NCBI GenBank assembly: GCA_902773425.1
Contig: CACYEP010000007.1
Coordinates: forward strand, 1 to 45,120
Direction of reading: 5' to 3'
DNA: 45,120 bases
From: an uncultured Erysipelotrichaceae bacterium
GTDB lineage: Bacteria > Bacillota_I > Bacilli_A > Erysipelotrichales > Erysipelotrichaceae
Positions 1 through 9,022 of this stretch are shown here, piece by piece. The notes under the pieces are model-generated. The model was not told the DNA's origin and searched no databases. It saw nothing but the letters and a program-made list of their open reading frames with translations. The position numbers and the translations under genes are program-made. Positions within the stretch are counted from its first letter, which is position 1, and each line of letters begins with the position of its first letter.

Positions 1-186
1 CCCAACCTGCGTGCCGAGTTTAGAATTTGCGTTGCGGATTTTACGCATGCGGACAAGATGTTCCGCGTGCGTGCCGTGAGAGAAATTCAGGCGGGCGCAG
101 TTCATTCCGGCACGGATCAGGTTTTCTAATGTTTCCTGGTCTTCACATGCCGGTCCGATGGTGCAGACAATTTTAGTTTTACGCAT
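1..186 (-). CDS. pyk: Pyruvate kinase, N-terminal fragment (cut by window edge)
   Basis: Only the first 62 residues lie in the window. They open with the family signature [12 protein letters not shown] followed by [11 protein letters not shown], the N-terminal barrel strand and the substrate-binding Arg/Asn/Ser region of pyruvate kinase (phosphoenolpyruvate + ADP to pyruvate + ATP, last step of glycolysis). The ATG at 184-186 has a GGAGG ribosome binding site 7 bases upstream. It follows pfkA by 14 bases and is the last visible gene of the polA operon. The rest of the gene lies beyond position 1, so nothing can be said about its C-terminal domains. Confidence 0.93.
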   Translation of the reverse strand, partial: MRKTKIVCTIGPACEDQETLENLIRAGMNCARLNFSHGTHAEHLVRMRKIRNANSKLGTQVG

Positions 187-200
187 TGTTATACCTCCAA

Positions 201-1163
201 CTAGACGAGACGTTCAAACATCTCGTAAAGATTTTTGCGTGATTTCTTAGGGGTTGTCAAGGCTTTTTCAAACGTCATATGTGTAATCTTGTTATCGATG
301 ATCCCGACACAGACTCCTCCGATGCCGTTTTCAATTAATTCTGCCGCATAATCTCCCATACGGGTTGCCAATATACGGTCATACGGTACCGGGGAACCTC
401 CGCGCTGGATATGACCTAAGATTGTGGATCTCCCCGCGAAACCGGTCGCTCCCGATATTTTTTTCGCCAGAATATCCGCATTTGTCAGTTTTTCGGACAA
501 AATCACGATGGCGTGATTCTTTTTCTTCGTAACTTCAAAATATTTCAATTTCTCCAAGATCTCGGTTTCATCGTATCCGCGTTCCGGTGTAATAACGATT
601 TCAGCTCCGGTGGAAATACCGGCATATAAAGCCAGGTCCCCGCAATGATTACCCATGACTTCCACGACCGAACATCTGTGATGGGAACTGGATGTATCGC
701 GAAGTTTATCGACCGCATCACAGATCGTAGATAACGCGGTATAGAAACCGATCGTGAAATCCGTTCCGGATATATCATTGTCAATGGTTCCCGGAAGACC
801 GATGCAATTGATGCCTTTCGCAGTCAGGGAAGCCGCTCCGCGGTAAGTCCCGTCTCCGCCGATCACAACCAGCGAATCAATTTTGTGTTTCTTCAGCTGC
901 TCAACCGCCTGATCCTGAACCGATTCCAGTTTGAATTCTTCCAGTCTTGCCGAACCCAAAACCGTGCCGCCGCGGACTTCCAGATCGGAGACGCTGTGTC
1001 GGTTTAATTCAAAGATATCCCCGTTCACAAGGCCCTTGTAGCCGTCACGGATTCCATATACTCTCATGCCTCTGGTTAAGGCGCTTCTGGTTACGGCGCG
1101 TATTGCGGCATTCATACCCGGCGAATCACCGCCGCTCGTCAAAATTCCGATTCTGTGTTTCAT
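201..1163 (-). CDS. pfkA: ATP-dependent 6-phosphofructokinase
   Basis: The 320-residue protein has the usual length of bacterial PfkA, which phosphorylates fructose 6-phosphate to fructose 1,6-bisphosphate and commits sugar to glycolysis. Visible motifs are [13 protein letters not shown] (residues about 11-23), the ATP-site GGDGTYRGA, the catalytic PGTIDND loop, [11 protein letters not shown] and the substrate loop [10 protein letters not shown]. The GGDGT form, with Gly after Asp, fits ATP rather than pyrophosphate as donor. The ATG has an AGGAGG site upstream. It lies 12 bases after dnaI and 14 bases before pyk. Pfk-pyk pairing is common in Bacillota, but joining the pair to the dnaB-dnaI replication genes in one tight operon is a local feature. 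Confidence 0.96.
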   Translation of the reverse strand: MKHRIGILTSGGDSPGMNAAIRAVTRSALTRGMRVYGIRDGYKGLVNGDIFELNRHSVSDLEVRGGTVLGSARLEEFKLESVQDQAVEQLKKHKIDSLVVIGGDGTYRGAASLTAKGINCIGLPGTIDNDISGTDFTIGFYTALSTICDAVDKLRDTSSSHHRCSVVEVMGNHCGDLALYAGISTGAEIVITPERGYDETEILEKLKYFEVTKKKNHAIVILSEKLTNADILAKKISGATGFAGRSTILGHIQRGGSPVPYDRILATRMGDYAAELIENGIGGVCVGIIDNKITHMTFEKALTTPKKSRKNLYEMFERLV

Positions 1164-1175
1164 AAATATAACCTC

Positions 1176-2111
1176 CTATCGACGGGAAACTTTCACCGGT
1201 CTGGTTAAAGTTTCAATCCGTGTTTTGATCATATCCGCCTTATTCTGATCCGTTTCACGGAAAACAGTATTCGTAAAGTGATCCGTCAAATCATCATAGT
1301 TCCCGTAGGAAGTGACGATCAGAATATTCTCTTCTTCCGATAAATATTCCAGTACCGGAAGTAAAATCATATCTCTCCATGCGCTGGTAACCGTTTCCGC
1401 CCCGATTCCGTCCAGCACCAGGACATCCGCGGTCTTCATCAAACGGATCATTTCACGCATTTCATCCTGGGACAACAGATTTCCCCGAAGCTGCTGGGCG
1501 AGAGTCAGTACATTGAAATATGCGATGCGTTTTCCTTCTTTCGCAAGATCATTGGCGATTGCCGAGGCATAATATGTCTTACCCGACCCGGGCGGTCCGT
1601 ACAGGTACAGGCCCTGCCGGTCCGGATCATTCATCCATTCCTTAAACGATACATACATCCTCAGAAGATCTACGGATCCGTCTTCGTGGTTCTCCGCCAG
1701 CAATTCCTTCATGGATAATGCGAGATCTTTTTTCTTTACGGAACTGTACAGATAATTGGAAAGGTATTTTTCTTCCTCATTTTTGCGAAGCATCTTTCCG
1801 CATGCCCTTGTATGAACTGTCAAACAGCCGTTATGTACGGTAATTTCCGGCTTAAAACCTTTGGGATGGTACGGACAATACTCAACGGATACACAATCCC
1901 GGCAGACCTTCCGGGAATCAATTGCCTTCGCGAGGGAAGAAAGATAGTCTTCCGCCGCATCATCCGGCAATCCGTTCCGGTTCAATAATTCCCGCACAAC
2001 GGGATCCTTCAGGACTTTATCCCGCATGGCATCGCGAGCTTCTTTCATTTGACTTTCCAGGTCCTTCGAAAGGACAACAGGAGAAATCCGGTTCATTGAT
2101 TCATCATTCAT
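1176..2111 (-). CDS. dnaI: Primosomal protein DnaI, helicase loader
   Basis: DnaI is the AAA+ ATPase that loads the replicative helicase (DnaC in Bacillus) onto DNA with DnaB and DnaD. The 311-residue protein has an N-terminal domain with a Cys/His cluster (CRDC, then EYCPYH and two later Cys, residues about 70-110) that matches the zinc-binding helicase-interaction domain of DnaI. A C-terminal ATPase follows with Walker A GPPGSGKTYYA (about 172-182), Walker B VLVLDGIG and a downstream sensor region (IVTSYGN). It begins 3 bases after the dnaB stop, the classic dnaB-dnaI couple of low-GC Gram-positives, and is probably translationally coupled to it. Confidence 0.93.
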   Translation of the reverse strand: MNDESMNRISPVVLSKDLESQMKEARDAMRDKVLKDPVVRELLNRNGLPDDAAEDYLSSLAKAIDSRKVCRDCVSVEYCPYHPKGFKPEITVHNGCLTVHTRACGKMLRKNEEEKYLSNYLYSSVKKKDLALSMKELLAENHEDGSVDLLRMYVSFKEWMNDPDRQGLYLYGPPGSGKTYYASAIANDLAKEGKRIAYFNVLTLAQQLRGNLLSQDEMREMIRLMKTADVLVLDGIGAETVTSAWRDMILLPVLEYLSEEENILIVTSYGNYDDLTDHFTNTVFRETDQNKADMIKTRIETLTRPVKVSRR

Positions 2112-2114
2112 AGT

Positions 2115-3314
2115 TTATCCTTTCAGCAGTTTTAACAATTCTTCACGTTCCTTTTCGGAATCCGCAGACGCAGGTTCTTCCGGTTTCACACTCTTAACGG
2201 TCTGATTCACGCGCGGTTTACCTGCCGTTTTCATGATTCCTTTCGAACTTCCGATCTTTTTCATGGCATCTTCCGCAGTCTTAACATCCGCTCTGACAAA
2301 ACTGGACGCAATTTTTTCAACCTGACTGCGTTTTAATTCACCGTTGCTGGTTTCCAGCGTATATTCTACCAATACATTAATGACCGGGGAAGGAAGCTTC
2401 CAGACGCGCATTAAATCATCCAGCAGTCTGGCATCGGCATCCGACAGCTTACGTACACCGTTTTGATGTCTTCGTAAGAATTCCGCCGGTGCGATATCAT
2501 ACGGACTCTTGCATTCCGCATTGCTTCCGCCTTTCACATCGTCTTTACAGCGCTGGTAAAGTTTGTTCAAATCAAGACCGGTAAACGAACGGTTGGTGCC
2601 GCGTATCATGCTGTTTCCGACATGGGCCACCATACGCTTGGCATCGATTCCGAATAAGACCGCAGTTTGACCGATATAATCGAGATTTTCTTTGGTGCGG
2701 AACTTTGCGGGAAAAACACGCAGCGAACAATTTTCAAAGAATTGTGCATAATCAAACGGATTTTCCGGTTCAAAGCTGTTTAATTCATAGGTACCGGAAG
2801 CTTTTTGATAGTCATCCTCGTTTTTCTTGGTCCAATCCTGATTATCCGTCGGGATCAGCTTATCCCGAATTTCCGTGTATCCTTCCAAAGAGACAGGAAT
2901 CCGCGGAATTTCATTACGGATTTTCGTATATAAAGGCAATCCGGATTTTGCCAGAAAGAATCGGGACAATACCGGATGTTCCAAAAATTCATCCGGTGTT
3001 TTCGGCATTAAAGGTTCCAGAACAAACGAAGATCTTCCCTCTTCATCTTTTCTGAATACTTTTAATAATTCAAAGCGGAACAGTTCTTCGGATGCCCGGT
3101 TGAAATCTTCCGCCGTAAAGGATAATTGTTCAATCAAGACCGGGAAATCGCACGGATATTGTGATAAATCCGCATAAGAATACAGGTGCCAGAACAGTTT
3201 TTGCGCAGGTTCGCTTAATAAAACCGTATAGAAAAGACCGAACGACCGGAGTTCGTCTTCCGTGATCGTATTCATACGGCGAAGGTACACAGTGTCAATT
3301 TCTTTCGGTTTCAT
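2115..3314 (-). CDS. dnaB: Replication initiation/membrane attachment protein DnaB (helicase loader subunit)
   Basis: This 399-residue protein is the Bacillota-type DnaB, not the replicative helicase. It acts with DnaD and DnaI in helicase loading at oriC and at PriA-restart sites. The N-terminal half looks like the winged-helix DnaD/DnaB domain (LFYTVLLSEPAQKLFWHLYS), and residues about 290-345 look like a DnaB_2/DDBH2 helical domain (SDADARLLDDLMRVWKLP, then VINVLVEYTL). The C-terminus is Lys/Glu rich and probably disordered. It sits directly upstream of dnaI and 10 bases after coaE. Sequence identity in this family is low, so the call rests on architecture plus the dnaI neighbour. Confidence 0.88.
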   Translation of the reverse strand: MKPKEIDTVYLRRMNTITEDELRSFGLFYTVLLSEPAQKLFWHLYSYADLSQYPCDFPVLIEQLSFTAEDFNRASEELFRFELLKVFRKDEEGRSSFVLEPLMPKTPDEFLEHPVLSRFFLAKSGLPLYTKIRNEIPRIPVSLEGYTEIRDKLIPTDNQDWTKKNEDDYQKASGTYELNSFEPENPFDYAQFFENCSLRVFPAKFRTKENLDYIGQTAVLFGIDAKRMVAHVGNSMIRGTNRSFTGLDLNKLYQRCKDDVKGGSNAECKSPYDIAPAEFLRRHQNGVRKLSDADARLLDDLMRVWKLPSPVINVLVEYTLETSNGELKRSQVEKIASSFVRADVKTAEDAMKKIGSSKGIMKTAGKPRVNQTVKSVKPEEPASADSEKEREELLKLLKG

Positions 3315-3324
3315 AAACTGCCTC

Positions 3325-3906
3325 TTAACAATTATACTCGTTTTCTTTTTCAGAAAGTAGAAGAATCAGACGGTCCGTTTTTGAAATCAGGTCGGATATA
3401 TCCCCATTATTGGAAATAGTATAGTCGGAACGCCTTGCCTTTTCTTCCTGCGCAAGCTGTTTTAAACGTCGTTTCCTGGCTTCTTTGGGCATAATATGAC
3501 GTTCCTTCATCAAACGCTCTTCCGCAATTTTCGGATCGGTAATTACCGCAACCGTCACATCGAAATATGTTTCCCACCCGGCTTCAAACAATAGCGGTAC
3601 TTCCGCAAAAACAAGTCCATCCTTATGTTCATCCAAGAAATTCAAGACTCTTTGAAGAATCATTGGATGAAGATAGGCGTTTAAATCAAGGCGAAGCTGA
3701 TTGTCCCGGAAAATCGCCAAAGATACAGCTTCACGTGAAAACTCCTCAAGGCCGAGAAGTTCAATGATATGTTGTTTTACAGGTTCTTCGCGAAGAAGCT
3801 GACTGTTGACCTCATCCGCAGAAATCACAGGAAACCCGCATCGCGAAAGATAACCGCAAACTGTGGATTTTCCGCTTCCGATACTTCCGGTAACCGCAAC
3901 TTTCAT
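3325..3906 (-). CDS. coaE: Dephospho-CoA kinase
   Basis: CoaE phosphorylates the 3'-OH of dephospho-CoA, the last step of coenzyme A synthesis. From the ATG at 3904-3906 the protein is 193 residues and opens MKVAVTGSIGSGKSTVCGYL with the P-loop GSIGSGKST. It continues with the DEVN segment that follows the P-loop, FAEVPLLFEAGWE, and the lid-region ERLMKERH. An in-frame upstream ATG (3924) would add six residues, but the GAGGTG site is correctly spaced only for 3906. That start also gives a 4-base ATGA overlap with the mutM stop, so translation is probably coupled. The mutM-coaE pair is typical of Bacillota. Confidence 0.94.
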   Translation of the reverse strand: MKVAVTGSIGSGKSTVCGYLSRCGFPVISADEVNSQLLREEPVKQHIIELLGLEEFSREAVSLAIFRDNQLRLDLNAYLHPMILQRVLNFLDEHKDGLVFAEVPLLFEAGWETYFDVTVAVITDPKIAEERLMKERHIMPKEARKRRLKQLAQEEKARRSDYTISNNGDISDLISKTDRLILLLSEKENEYNC

Positions 3907-4709
3907 TTTTGACACCTCATACAATAATATGTTCCTCTGCCGTGATACATTACTTTTTTAACCGGAGTACCGCAAATCCTGCAGGGTTCCTTCTCCCGGT
4001 CATGCACATTTACATTTAATTGAAACAATCCGGTAATCCCCGGTTCCGGGTTATAGCTGCGGATCGTGGTTCCGCCTGCTTGGATCGCCTCGGACAGGAT
4101 CCGTCTTGTTTCATCGATCAAATATAGAATTTCTCGTTTTGAAAGACGGCTGAATCTGGCAGATGGACGGCGGCGTATCGCAAACGCGATCTCATTCGCA
4201 TAGATATTTCCGATTCCCGCAATCACTGTCTGATCCAGCAGCACATCTTTCAGCGGACGGTTTTTAGCCTTCTTTTTCAGGTAATCCGCGGTCAGAGCCG
4301 GATCAAACGGTTCCAATCCGAGCTTTTGAATGACCGCAATTTCCTCGTCCTTTTTGTATAACTCCATCCTTCCGAACTTCCGGGTATCCTTGTAATAAAG
4401 ATATCTTCCGTCGGTTAACAGGACTTTCAGATGAGTATGTTTATCGGTCAGATCATCTTTGCTGACAAAGAATTTTCCTTCCATGCGCAGATGAGAGACC
4501 CAAGTATAATGATCGGTAGTAATCAGAATATATTTTCCGCGCCTGCCGAACTTCCGGAAGTGTTCGCCCTCCAGCATGCGTTCAAAGTCTTTTTGATCCG
4601 GAGTATCCACCAATTTTCCGTACAAAACCGAAACCTTGCGAATTTCCGCGTCTGATAAACGCTTTTCAAGTGTCCTTACGACAGTCTCGACTTCCGGTAA
4701 TTCAGGCAT
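3903..4709 (-). CDS. mutM: Formamidopyrimidine-DNA glycosylase (Fpg/MutM)
   Basis: MutM removes 8-oxoguanine and ring-opened purines from DNA and nicks the backbone (bifunctional glycosylase/AP lyase). The protein starts MPELPEVETVVR, with the catalytic Pro2 and Glu3 exposed after Met removal. Lys57-region HFRKFGRRGKY, the helix-two-turn-helix AGIGNIYANEIAF and the C-terminal four-Cys zinc finger (CRICG ... CMRC) are all present. The length of 268 is normal. Its start codon overlaps the end of polA (4709) and its stop overlaps the coaE start, giving a polA-mutM-coaE run that couples replication and repair genes as in Bacillus. Confidence 0.96.
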   Translation of the reverse strand: MPELPEVETVVRTLEKRLSDAEIRKVSVLYGKLVDTPDQKDFERMLEGEHFRKFGRRGKYILITTDHYTWVSHLRMEGKFFVSKDDLTDKHTHLKVLLTDGRYLYYKDTRKFGRMELYKKDEEIAVIQKLGLEPFDPALTADYLKKKAKNRPLKDVLLDQTVIAGIGNIYANEIAFAIRRRPSARFSRLSKREILYLIDETRRILSEAIQAGGTTIRSYNPEPGITGLFQLNVNVHDREKEPCRICGTPVKKVMYHGRGTYYCMRCQK

Positions 4710-7327
4710 TACTTGGCCTCATACCATGTCGGACCGTATACCGCCACGGCTTCCAGCGGAACTTTCAATTCCATCGCGTGTTCCATCTCATTTTGAATGA
4801 GGTGACTCATTACCTCTATCTCATCTTTGGGAACATTAAAAATCAATTCATCATGCACCTGCATGATCATACGGGATTTTAATCCTTCTTCCGCTATACG
4901 GCGGTCAATTTTATTCATCGCGATCTTAATCAAATCCGCGGCTGTTCCCTGGATCGGCGCATTCATGGCCGCACGTTTTCCGAATTCTCTTCGCATATAT
5001 TCCTTTGCGTGAATCTCCGGAATTTCTCTTCTGCGGTTCAATAGAGTCTTCACATAACCGTGATCTTCGCAATACTTAACGGTATCATCAAGGAAAAGTT
5101 TCACACGCGGGTAACTCTTAAAGTAAGTGTCGATATAACTTTGTGCCTCGTAGCGGTCAATTCCCAGCCGTTCCGCAAGACCGAAGTCCGAAATACCGTA
5201 TACAATTCCGAAGTTCACGGTTTTCCCTTTGCGCCGTTCTTCCGGAGTGACTTTATTTTCCGGAATATTGAATATATCCATCGCCGTACGGGTGTGTACG
5301 TCAACATTCTTTCTGAACGTATCAATCAACACCGGTTCATCCGCCATATGAGCCAAAATACGCAATTCAACCTGTGAATAGTCCGCAGACATCAATACAC
5401 AGTCTTTCTCCGGAATGAATGCTTTCCGGATGATTCTGGATTCTTCATCACGGATCGTAATATTCTGTAAATTCGGTTCCGAGCTTGACAGACGTCCCGT
5501 GGAAACAAGGCATTGATTATATTGCGTATGTATCTTTCCGTCTTCACGGATATACTTCTTCAATCCCTCAGCATACGTGCTGTAGAACTTTTGATATTTC
5601 CGGTATTCAAGAATTTTCTCTACAACAGGATGCTTATGGCGGAGTTTTTCCAGCACATCCGCCGCGGTGGAACGCTTTTTCCCTCCGTAAAGCCCCAGTT
5701 TGTCAAAAAGGATTTCACCCAATTGCTTCGGGGAGTTCAGATTGAATTCCTCTCCGGCCAATTCGTAGATTTCCTTGGATAAGCGCTCGGTTTTCTCGAA
5801 GGTTTCCTTCGCAATCTGATCCAGCATATCTGTATCAATGCGGATTCCCTCATCTTCCATTTTAAACAGAACTCTGGCTAACGGAGCTTCCACGTCATTG
5901 TATAATTTTTCAATTTCCAATTCTTTCAAAGATTTCTCAATCACCGGCTGTAAATCAAACAGGAATTCCGAATTTTCACACGCATAAATCAATTCTTCCT
6001 CAGGATCAACCAGTTTCGGCTTGTTCAATTTACCGAAAACATCTTCGACGCTTTTCGAAATGTTCCCCTGATACTGAAGAATACGGTCCTCATAGGCAGT
6101 CATCGTATCATTCACAAGGAAGCTCGCAATCATTAAATCATAGGCACGGATGATGCCTTCATAGCCGTTGTTTTTGAAACGGTGATAATACTCTTTGATA
6201 TCATACAAGGCTTTCTCTGTTTCCCCGTACATCCATTTGTAGAACGGTCCGGCAACATTTTCTGCCGGAAGATAATAGGAAGCTTCCTTCGTCGTAAACG
6301 AATACCCGCAAAATTCCCCTTTCGTATGATCCAAAGAAGAATAAACCGCAAATACAACGGTATTCCCGGTGAAAAGCGAAGGATCAAACGCGTTCAGGCG
6401 GACACGCTCCCTGGCGGATTTTTCGGACGAAGTTTCCGAGGGTTCGCTGTTGGTCAGATATTGCGAAACATCTCCCATTTCCTTGATCAATGAGCGCAGT
6501 TCATATTTCTTGTAGAATTCATATTCCCTGAGCGGATCGGGTTTATACGTTAAATCAAATCCGTGCACATCCACCGGAACATCGGTAAAAATCGTCGCGA
6601 GCTCTTTGGACAGTAACGCAACATCATGGTCAAGAATCAGATTCTCCTTCATCTTCCCCTTGAATTCTTCCGTGTGAGCCAAAACGTTTTCAACCGTTCC
6701 GTATTTTTCAATCATGGATAACGCGGTCTTTTCACCGACCTTGCGCACACCCGGAATATTATCTGACGGATCTCCCATCAAACCTTTTAGTTCAATGATT
6801 TCCGAAGGCTTTTTCAATCCGTAGGAATTCAATAATTCCGCCTCATCGACCTTCAGAAGATCCGTGATTCCTTTTTTCATCATATAAACGGTCGCATAAG
6901 GACGGATCAGCTGAAGAATATCCTTATCTCCCGTCAGGATCATGATTTCATCTTCCGGACGGTGTTCGACAAACGTGCCGATGATATCATCCGCTTCATA
7001 CCCTTCAATTTCAAAACGGGTGATATTCACCGCATCCAAGTACTCCCGTACAATCGGAAACTGCACCACCAAATCTTCATCGGGATGTTTGCGGGTTCCC
7101 TTGTAAGCATCATATTTTAAATGACGGAACGTGGGTTTACGCGTATCAAAAGCCACCAGGATTTCTTCCGGAGAAAAGGACGAAACCGCCTTCCGGATCA
7201 TATGAATAAAACCGTAAAGCGCCCCGGTCGGAATTCCGTCCGAAGTAGTCATACGGTTTGCGTGAAGTGTAGCGTAATATGCGCGGAAAACAAGTGAGTT
7301 TCCGTCAATCAATAACAGACGTGCCAT
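4709..7327 (-). CDS. polA: DNA polymerase I
   Basis: PolA matures Okazaki fragments and fills repair gaps. The 872-residue protein has an N-terminal 5'-3' exonuclease (LLIDGNSLVFRAYYA, GYEADDIIGT, LTGDKD, GLMGDPSDNIPGV). A middle domain corresponds to the 3'-5' exonuclease, and a C-terminal polymerase domain carries motif A DYSQVELRILAHM, the O-helix RRKGKTVNFGIVYG and motif C MQVHDELIF. The middle domain shows none of the DxE/D metal ligands of proofreading PolA (around residues 315-345 there is only VFAVYSSLDHTKG), so proofreading is probably lost, as in Geobacillus and Bacillus PolA. It begins 2 bases after the lipoprotein gene stop. Confidence 0.97.
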   Translation of the reverse strand: MARLLLIDGNSLVFRAYYATLHANRMTTSDGIPTGALYGFIHMIRKAVSSFSPEEILVAFDTRKPTFRHLKYDAYKGTRKHPDEDLVVQFPIVREYLDAVNITRFEIEGYEADDIIGTFVEHRPEDEIMILTGDKDILQLIRPYATVYMMKKGITDLLKVDEAELLNSYGLKKPSEIIELKGLMGDPSDNIPGVRKVGEKTALSMIEKYGTVENVLAHTEEFKGKMKENLILDHDVALLSKELATIFTDVPVDVHGFDLTYKPDPLREYEFYKKYELRSLIKEMGDVSQYLTNSEPSETSSEKSARERVRLNAFDPSLFTGNTVVFAVYSSLDHTKGEFCGYSFTTKEASYYLPAENVAGPFYKWMYGETEKALYDIKEYYHRFKNNGYEGIIRAYDLMIASFLVNDTMTAYEDRILQYQGNISKSVEDVFGKLNKPKLVDPEEELIYACENSEFLFDLQPVIEKSLKELEIEKLYNDVEAPLARVLFKMEDEGIRIDTDMLDQIAKETFEKTERLSKEIYELAGEEFNLNSPKQLGEILFDKLGLYGGKKRSTAADVLEKLRHKHPVVEKILEYRKYQKFYSTYAEGLKKYIREDGKIHTQYNQCLVSTGRLSSSEPNLQNITIRDEESRIIRKAFIPEKDCVLMSADYSQVELRILAHMADEPVLIDTFRKNVDVHTRTAMDIFNIPENKVTPEERRKGKTVNFGIVYGISDFGLAERLGIDRYEAQSYIDTYFKSYPRVKLFLDDTVKYCEDHGYVKTLLNRRREIPEIHAKEYMRREFGKRAAMNAPIQGTAADLIKIAMNKIDRRIAEEGLKSRMIMQVHDELIFNVPKDEIEVMSHLIQNEMEHAMELKVPLEAVAVYGPTWYEAK

Positions 7328-7329
7328 AG

Positions 7330-8307
7330 TTATTCTCCGCTGCCCGACAAGCTTTCCAACGTTGTAAGGTTCTCATACATAATCGTCAGATAATCTTTGT
7401 TTTGGTTATATTCATTCTGCGTCAAAGAAGAAAGATTGGAAAGATTGACTTCGGTCAGTCCGCAATCGGCTTTGACACGTTCATATAACGCATTCATGGC
7501 TTCCGTCATATTGGATTCTTTCAAAATGTACTTGACGTCATCCGCGTTGATGCGGTTTTCAATGGCTTGGATCTGATCTTCGGTCGGAAGCGCACCGTAT
7601 CTCGACAAAATTAACGGATAAATGCCGATATTGTAGTCCTTCTGCCAATTGCCGAAACTCGGAGTTACCGTCACCAGTTTCAATCCCATCGAAGATAACA
7701 GGGAGTATTCCGAATCCAAGCGGACCAAATCTCCCTCCAGCGAACGGAAATTCGCATTATAAACCGCCGCATTGGTCGGATCTTTCGCGCTGAGCCATTC
7801 GAGTACGGTCCGCGCCATGGAAGTAAGCGCAATCGGGTCCATCCAGATTCCCATATCCTTGCCGTACGTATCGGTCATATTGAACAATCCGCCCTCATAC
7901 CAATCCGATTCCACAACGACCTTGCTGCCGGAAATCTCACCGGTTGTATAACGTTTAAAATCATAGATTGCTGCTAACGCGGATAAATCAATGATTTCCG
8001 CATTCGAACTCTTGATCTCGTCTTCATAAATCGTCCAATACGGTTCCAAATCGCCTACTTTTAAGATCAGATGTGCCTTATCCAGAGAGTCCTTGTAATC
8101 CGAAGCAATCTGGCTTACCTGAATCGGGCTGACGCCGTCGGAAAGGTTCTTGATATCAATATAATTACCCGCAATCCGTTTCAAAACATATTCCATCGGA
8201 TAAATCGTATATCCGACCGTAATTTTTTCGGCGGAACACCCGCTGAACATAACGATTTCGGCGCAGACAAGAAGCGCCGCAATAAATTTTTTCCATTTCT
8301 TCATCAT
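7330..8307 (-). CDS. ZnuA-like solute-binding lipoprotein lacking the metal-binding histidines
   Basis: The 325-residue protein has an N-terminal signal with a lipobox ending at Cys24 (FSGC), so it is probably a membrane-anchored lipoprotein. Its layout follows the metal-binding SBP_bac_9/ZnuA family: GVSPI at 58-62 aligns with the usual GVSPH, GIWMDP at 153-158 with PHxWLDP, and VTVTPSFGNW near 212-221 with VTSHxAFGY. In all three places the metal-ligating His is absent (Ile62, Gly153 and Thr215 by my alignment). No ABC permease or ATPase gene is nearby. It is the first gene of the polA operon, 2 bases before polA. Function is unknown; binding of Zn or Mn in the classical way is unlikely. 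Confidence 0.72.
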   Translation of the reverse strand: MMKKWKKFIAALLVCAEIVMFSGCSAEKITVGYTIYPMEYVLKRIAGNYIDIKNLSDGVSPIQVSQIASDYKDSLDKAHLILKVGDLEPYWTIYEDEIKSSNAEIIDLSALAAIYDFKRYTTGEISGSKVVVESDWYEGGLFNMTDTYGKDMGIWMDPIALTSMARTVLEWLSAKDPTNAAVYNANFRSLEGDLVRLDSEYSLLSSMGLKLVTVTPSFGNWQKDYNIGIYPLILSRYGALPTEDQIQAIENRINADDVKYILKESNMTEAMNALYERVKADCGLTEVNLSNLSSLTQNEYNQNKDYLTIMYENLTTLESLSGSGE

Positions 8308-8330
8308 AGTTTACTCCTATGCTGTTTTCT

Positions 8331-8339
8331 ATTATATCA
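8331..8339 (-). promoter_or_regulatory. Extended -10 promoter of the lipoprotein-polA-...-pyk operon
   Basis: On the minus strand TATAAT (8331-8336) is preceded by TG one base upstream, giving TGATATAAT. I see no good -35 at 16-18 bases. The distance to the 8307 ATG leaves room for the AGGAG site at 8313-8320. This is the only clear promoter before the eight tightly packed genes, so it probably drives all of them. Confidence 0.6.
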
Positions 8340-8405
8340 TACAATCCACTTCGGGTATCTCTTATCGTTTTTCAAATTCCATGGTATTCTATAGACAGAG
8401 GAACC

Positions 8406-9008
8406 ATGAAGAATCAAACTGTTTATAAATATATCCTGTTTTTGATCGGAGCATTTTTCTTGGGCACAGGCATTGCCTTAAGCGATATCGCCCACCTGGG
8501 AGTCGATCCGATGAGTGTAATGATCTTAGGTGCAAGCTATCATCTTCCGATTACCTTCGGTATGACAAACTTTGCGCTTTCCATCCTTCAAATCATTATT
8601 TCCTATTTCCTGGATAAGAAAAATATTACTTTGGCGACATTTCTTGCGATGTTATTCACATCTTTAGGAATCGATGCGGTCGGCGCTTTTCATTGGCAGA
8701 CTCCTTCCGCACCGTGGAATTTCGCCGTTTTGATTTTTGGATTCCTTATTTATTGTATATCTGTCGCATTATGCCAATTTCCCCGCTGCGGCTACAACAG
8801 TTATGACTGCGTAGTGTTCGGAATTATGAAACATACCGGCAAGCCCTACCATACGATCCGCTGGTTTGTTGATATTACTTACCTTTTGATCGGCTGGATC
8901 TTAGGCGGAACAATCGGCATCGGAACCGTGATCGTTATGCTGTTTGCCGGATATATCATTGAATTTGTACTGAAATTCTTTGAGAAAGTTCTGCCGCCCG
9001 CTGAGTAA
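8406..9008 (+). CDS. YczE/YyaS/YitT-family integral membrane protein
   Basis: The protein is 200 residues from the ATG at 8406. This start is favoured over 8319 because of the AGAGG just upstream and because the earlier 29 codons overlap the TGGTATTCT extended -10 element (8382-8390). It has about five hydrophobic segments (for example YILFLIGAFFLGTGIAL and FAVLIFGFLIYCISVAL) and the family's HLGVDPMSVM turn, as in YczE/YitT-type proteins whose substrate is unknown. CQFPRCGYNSYDCV near residue 126 holds three cysteines on a loop. It is transcribed alone, divergent from the polA operon. Confidence 0.75.
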   Translation: MKNQTVYKYILFLIGAFFLGTGIALSDIAHLGVDPMSVMILGASYHLPITFGMTNFALSILQIIISYFLDKKNITLATFLAMLFTSLGIDAVGAFHWQTPSAPWNFAVLIFGFLIYCISVALCQFPRCGYNSYDCVVFGIMKHTGKPYHTIRWFVDITYLLIGWILGGTIGIGTVIVMLFAGYIIEFVLKFFEKVLPPAE

Positions 9009-9022
9009 TCTTTGCTTGCAGT

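Noticed and set aside
2115-3314. Calling dnaB the replicative helicase
   Set aside because: There is no Walker A or RecA-like core; it is the Bacillota helicase-loading DnaB beside dnaI.
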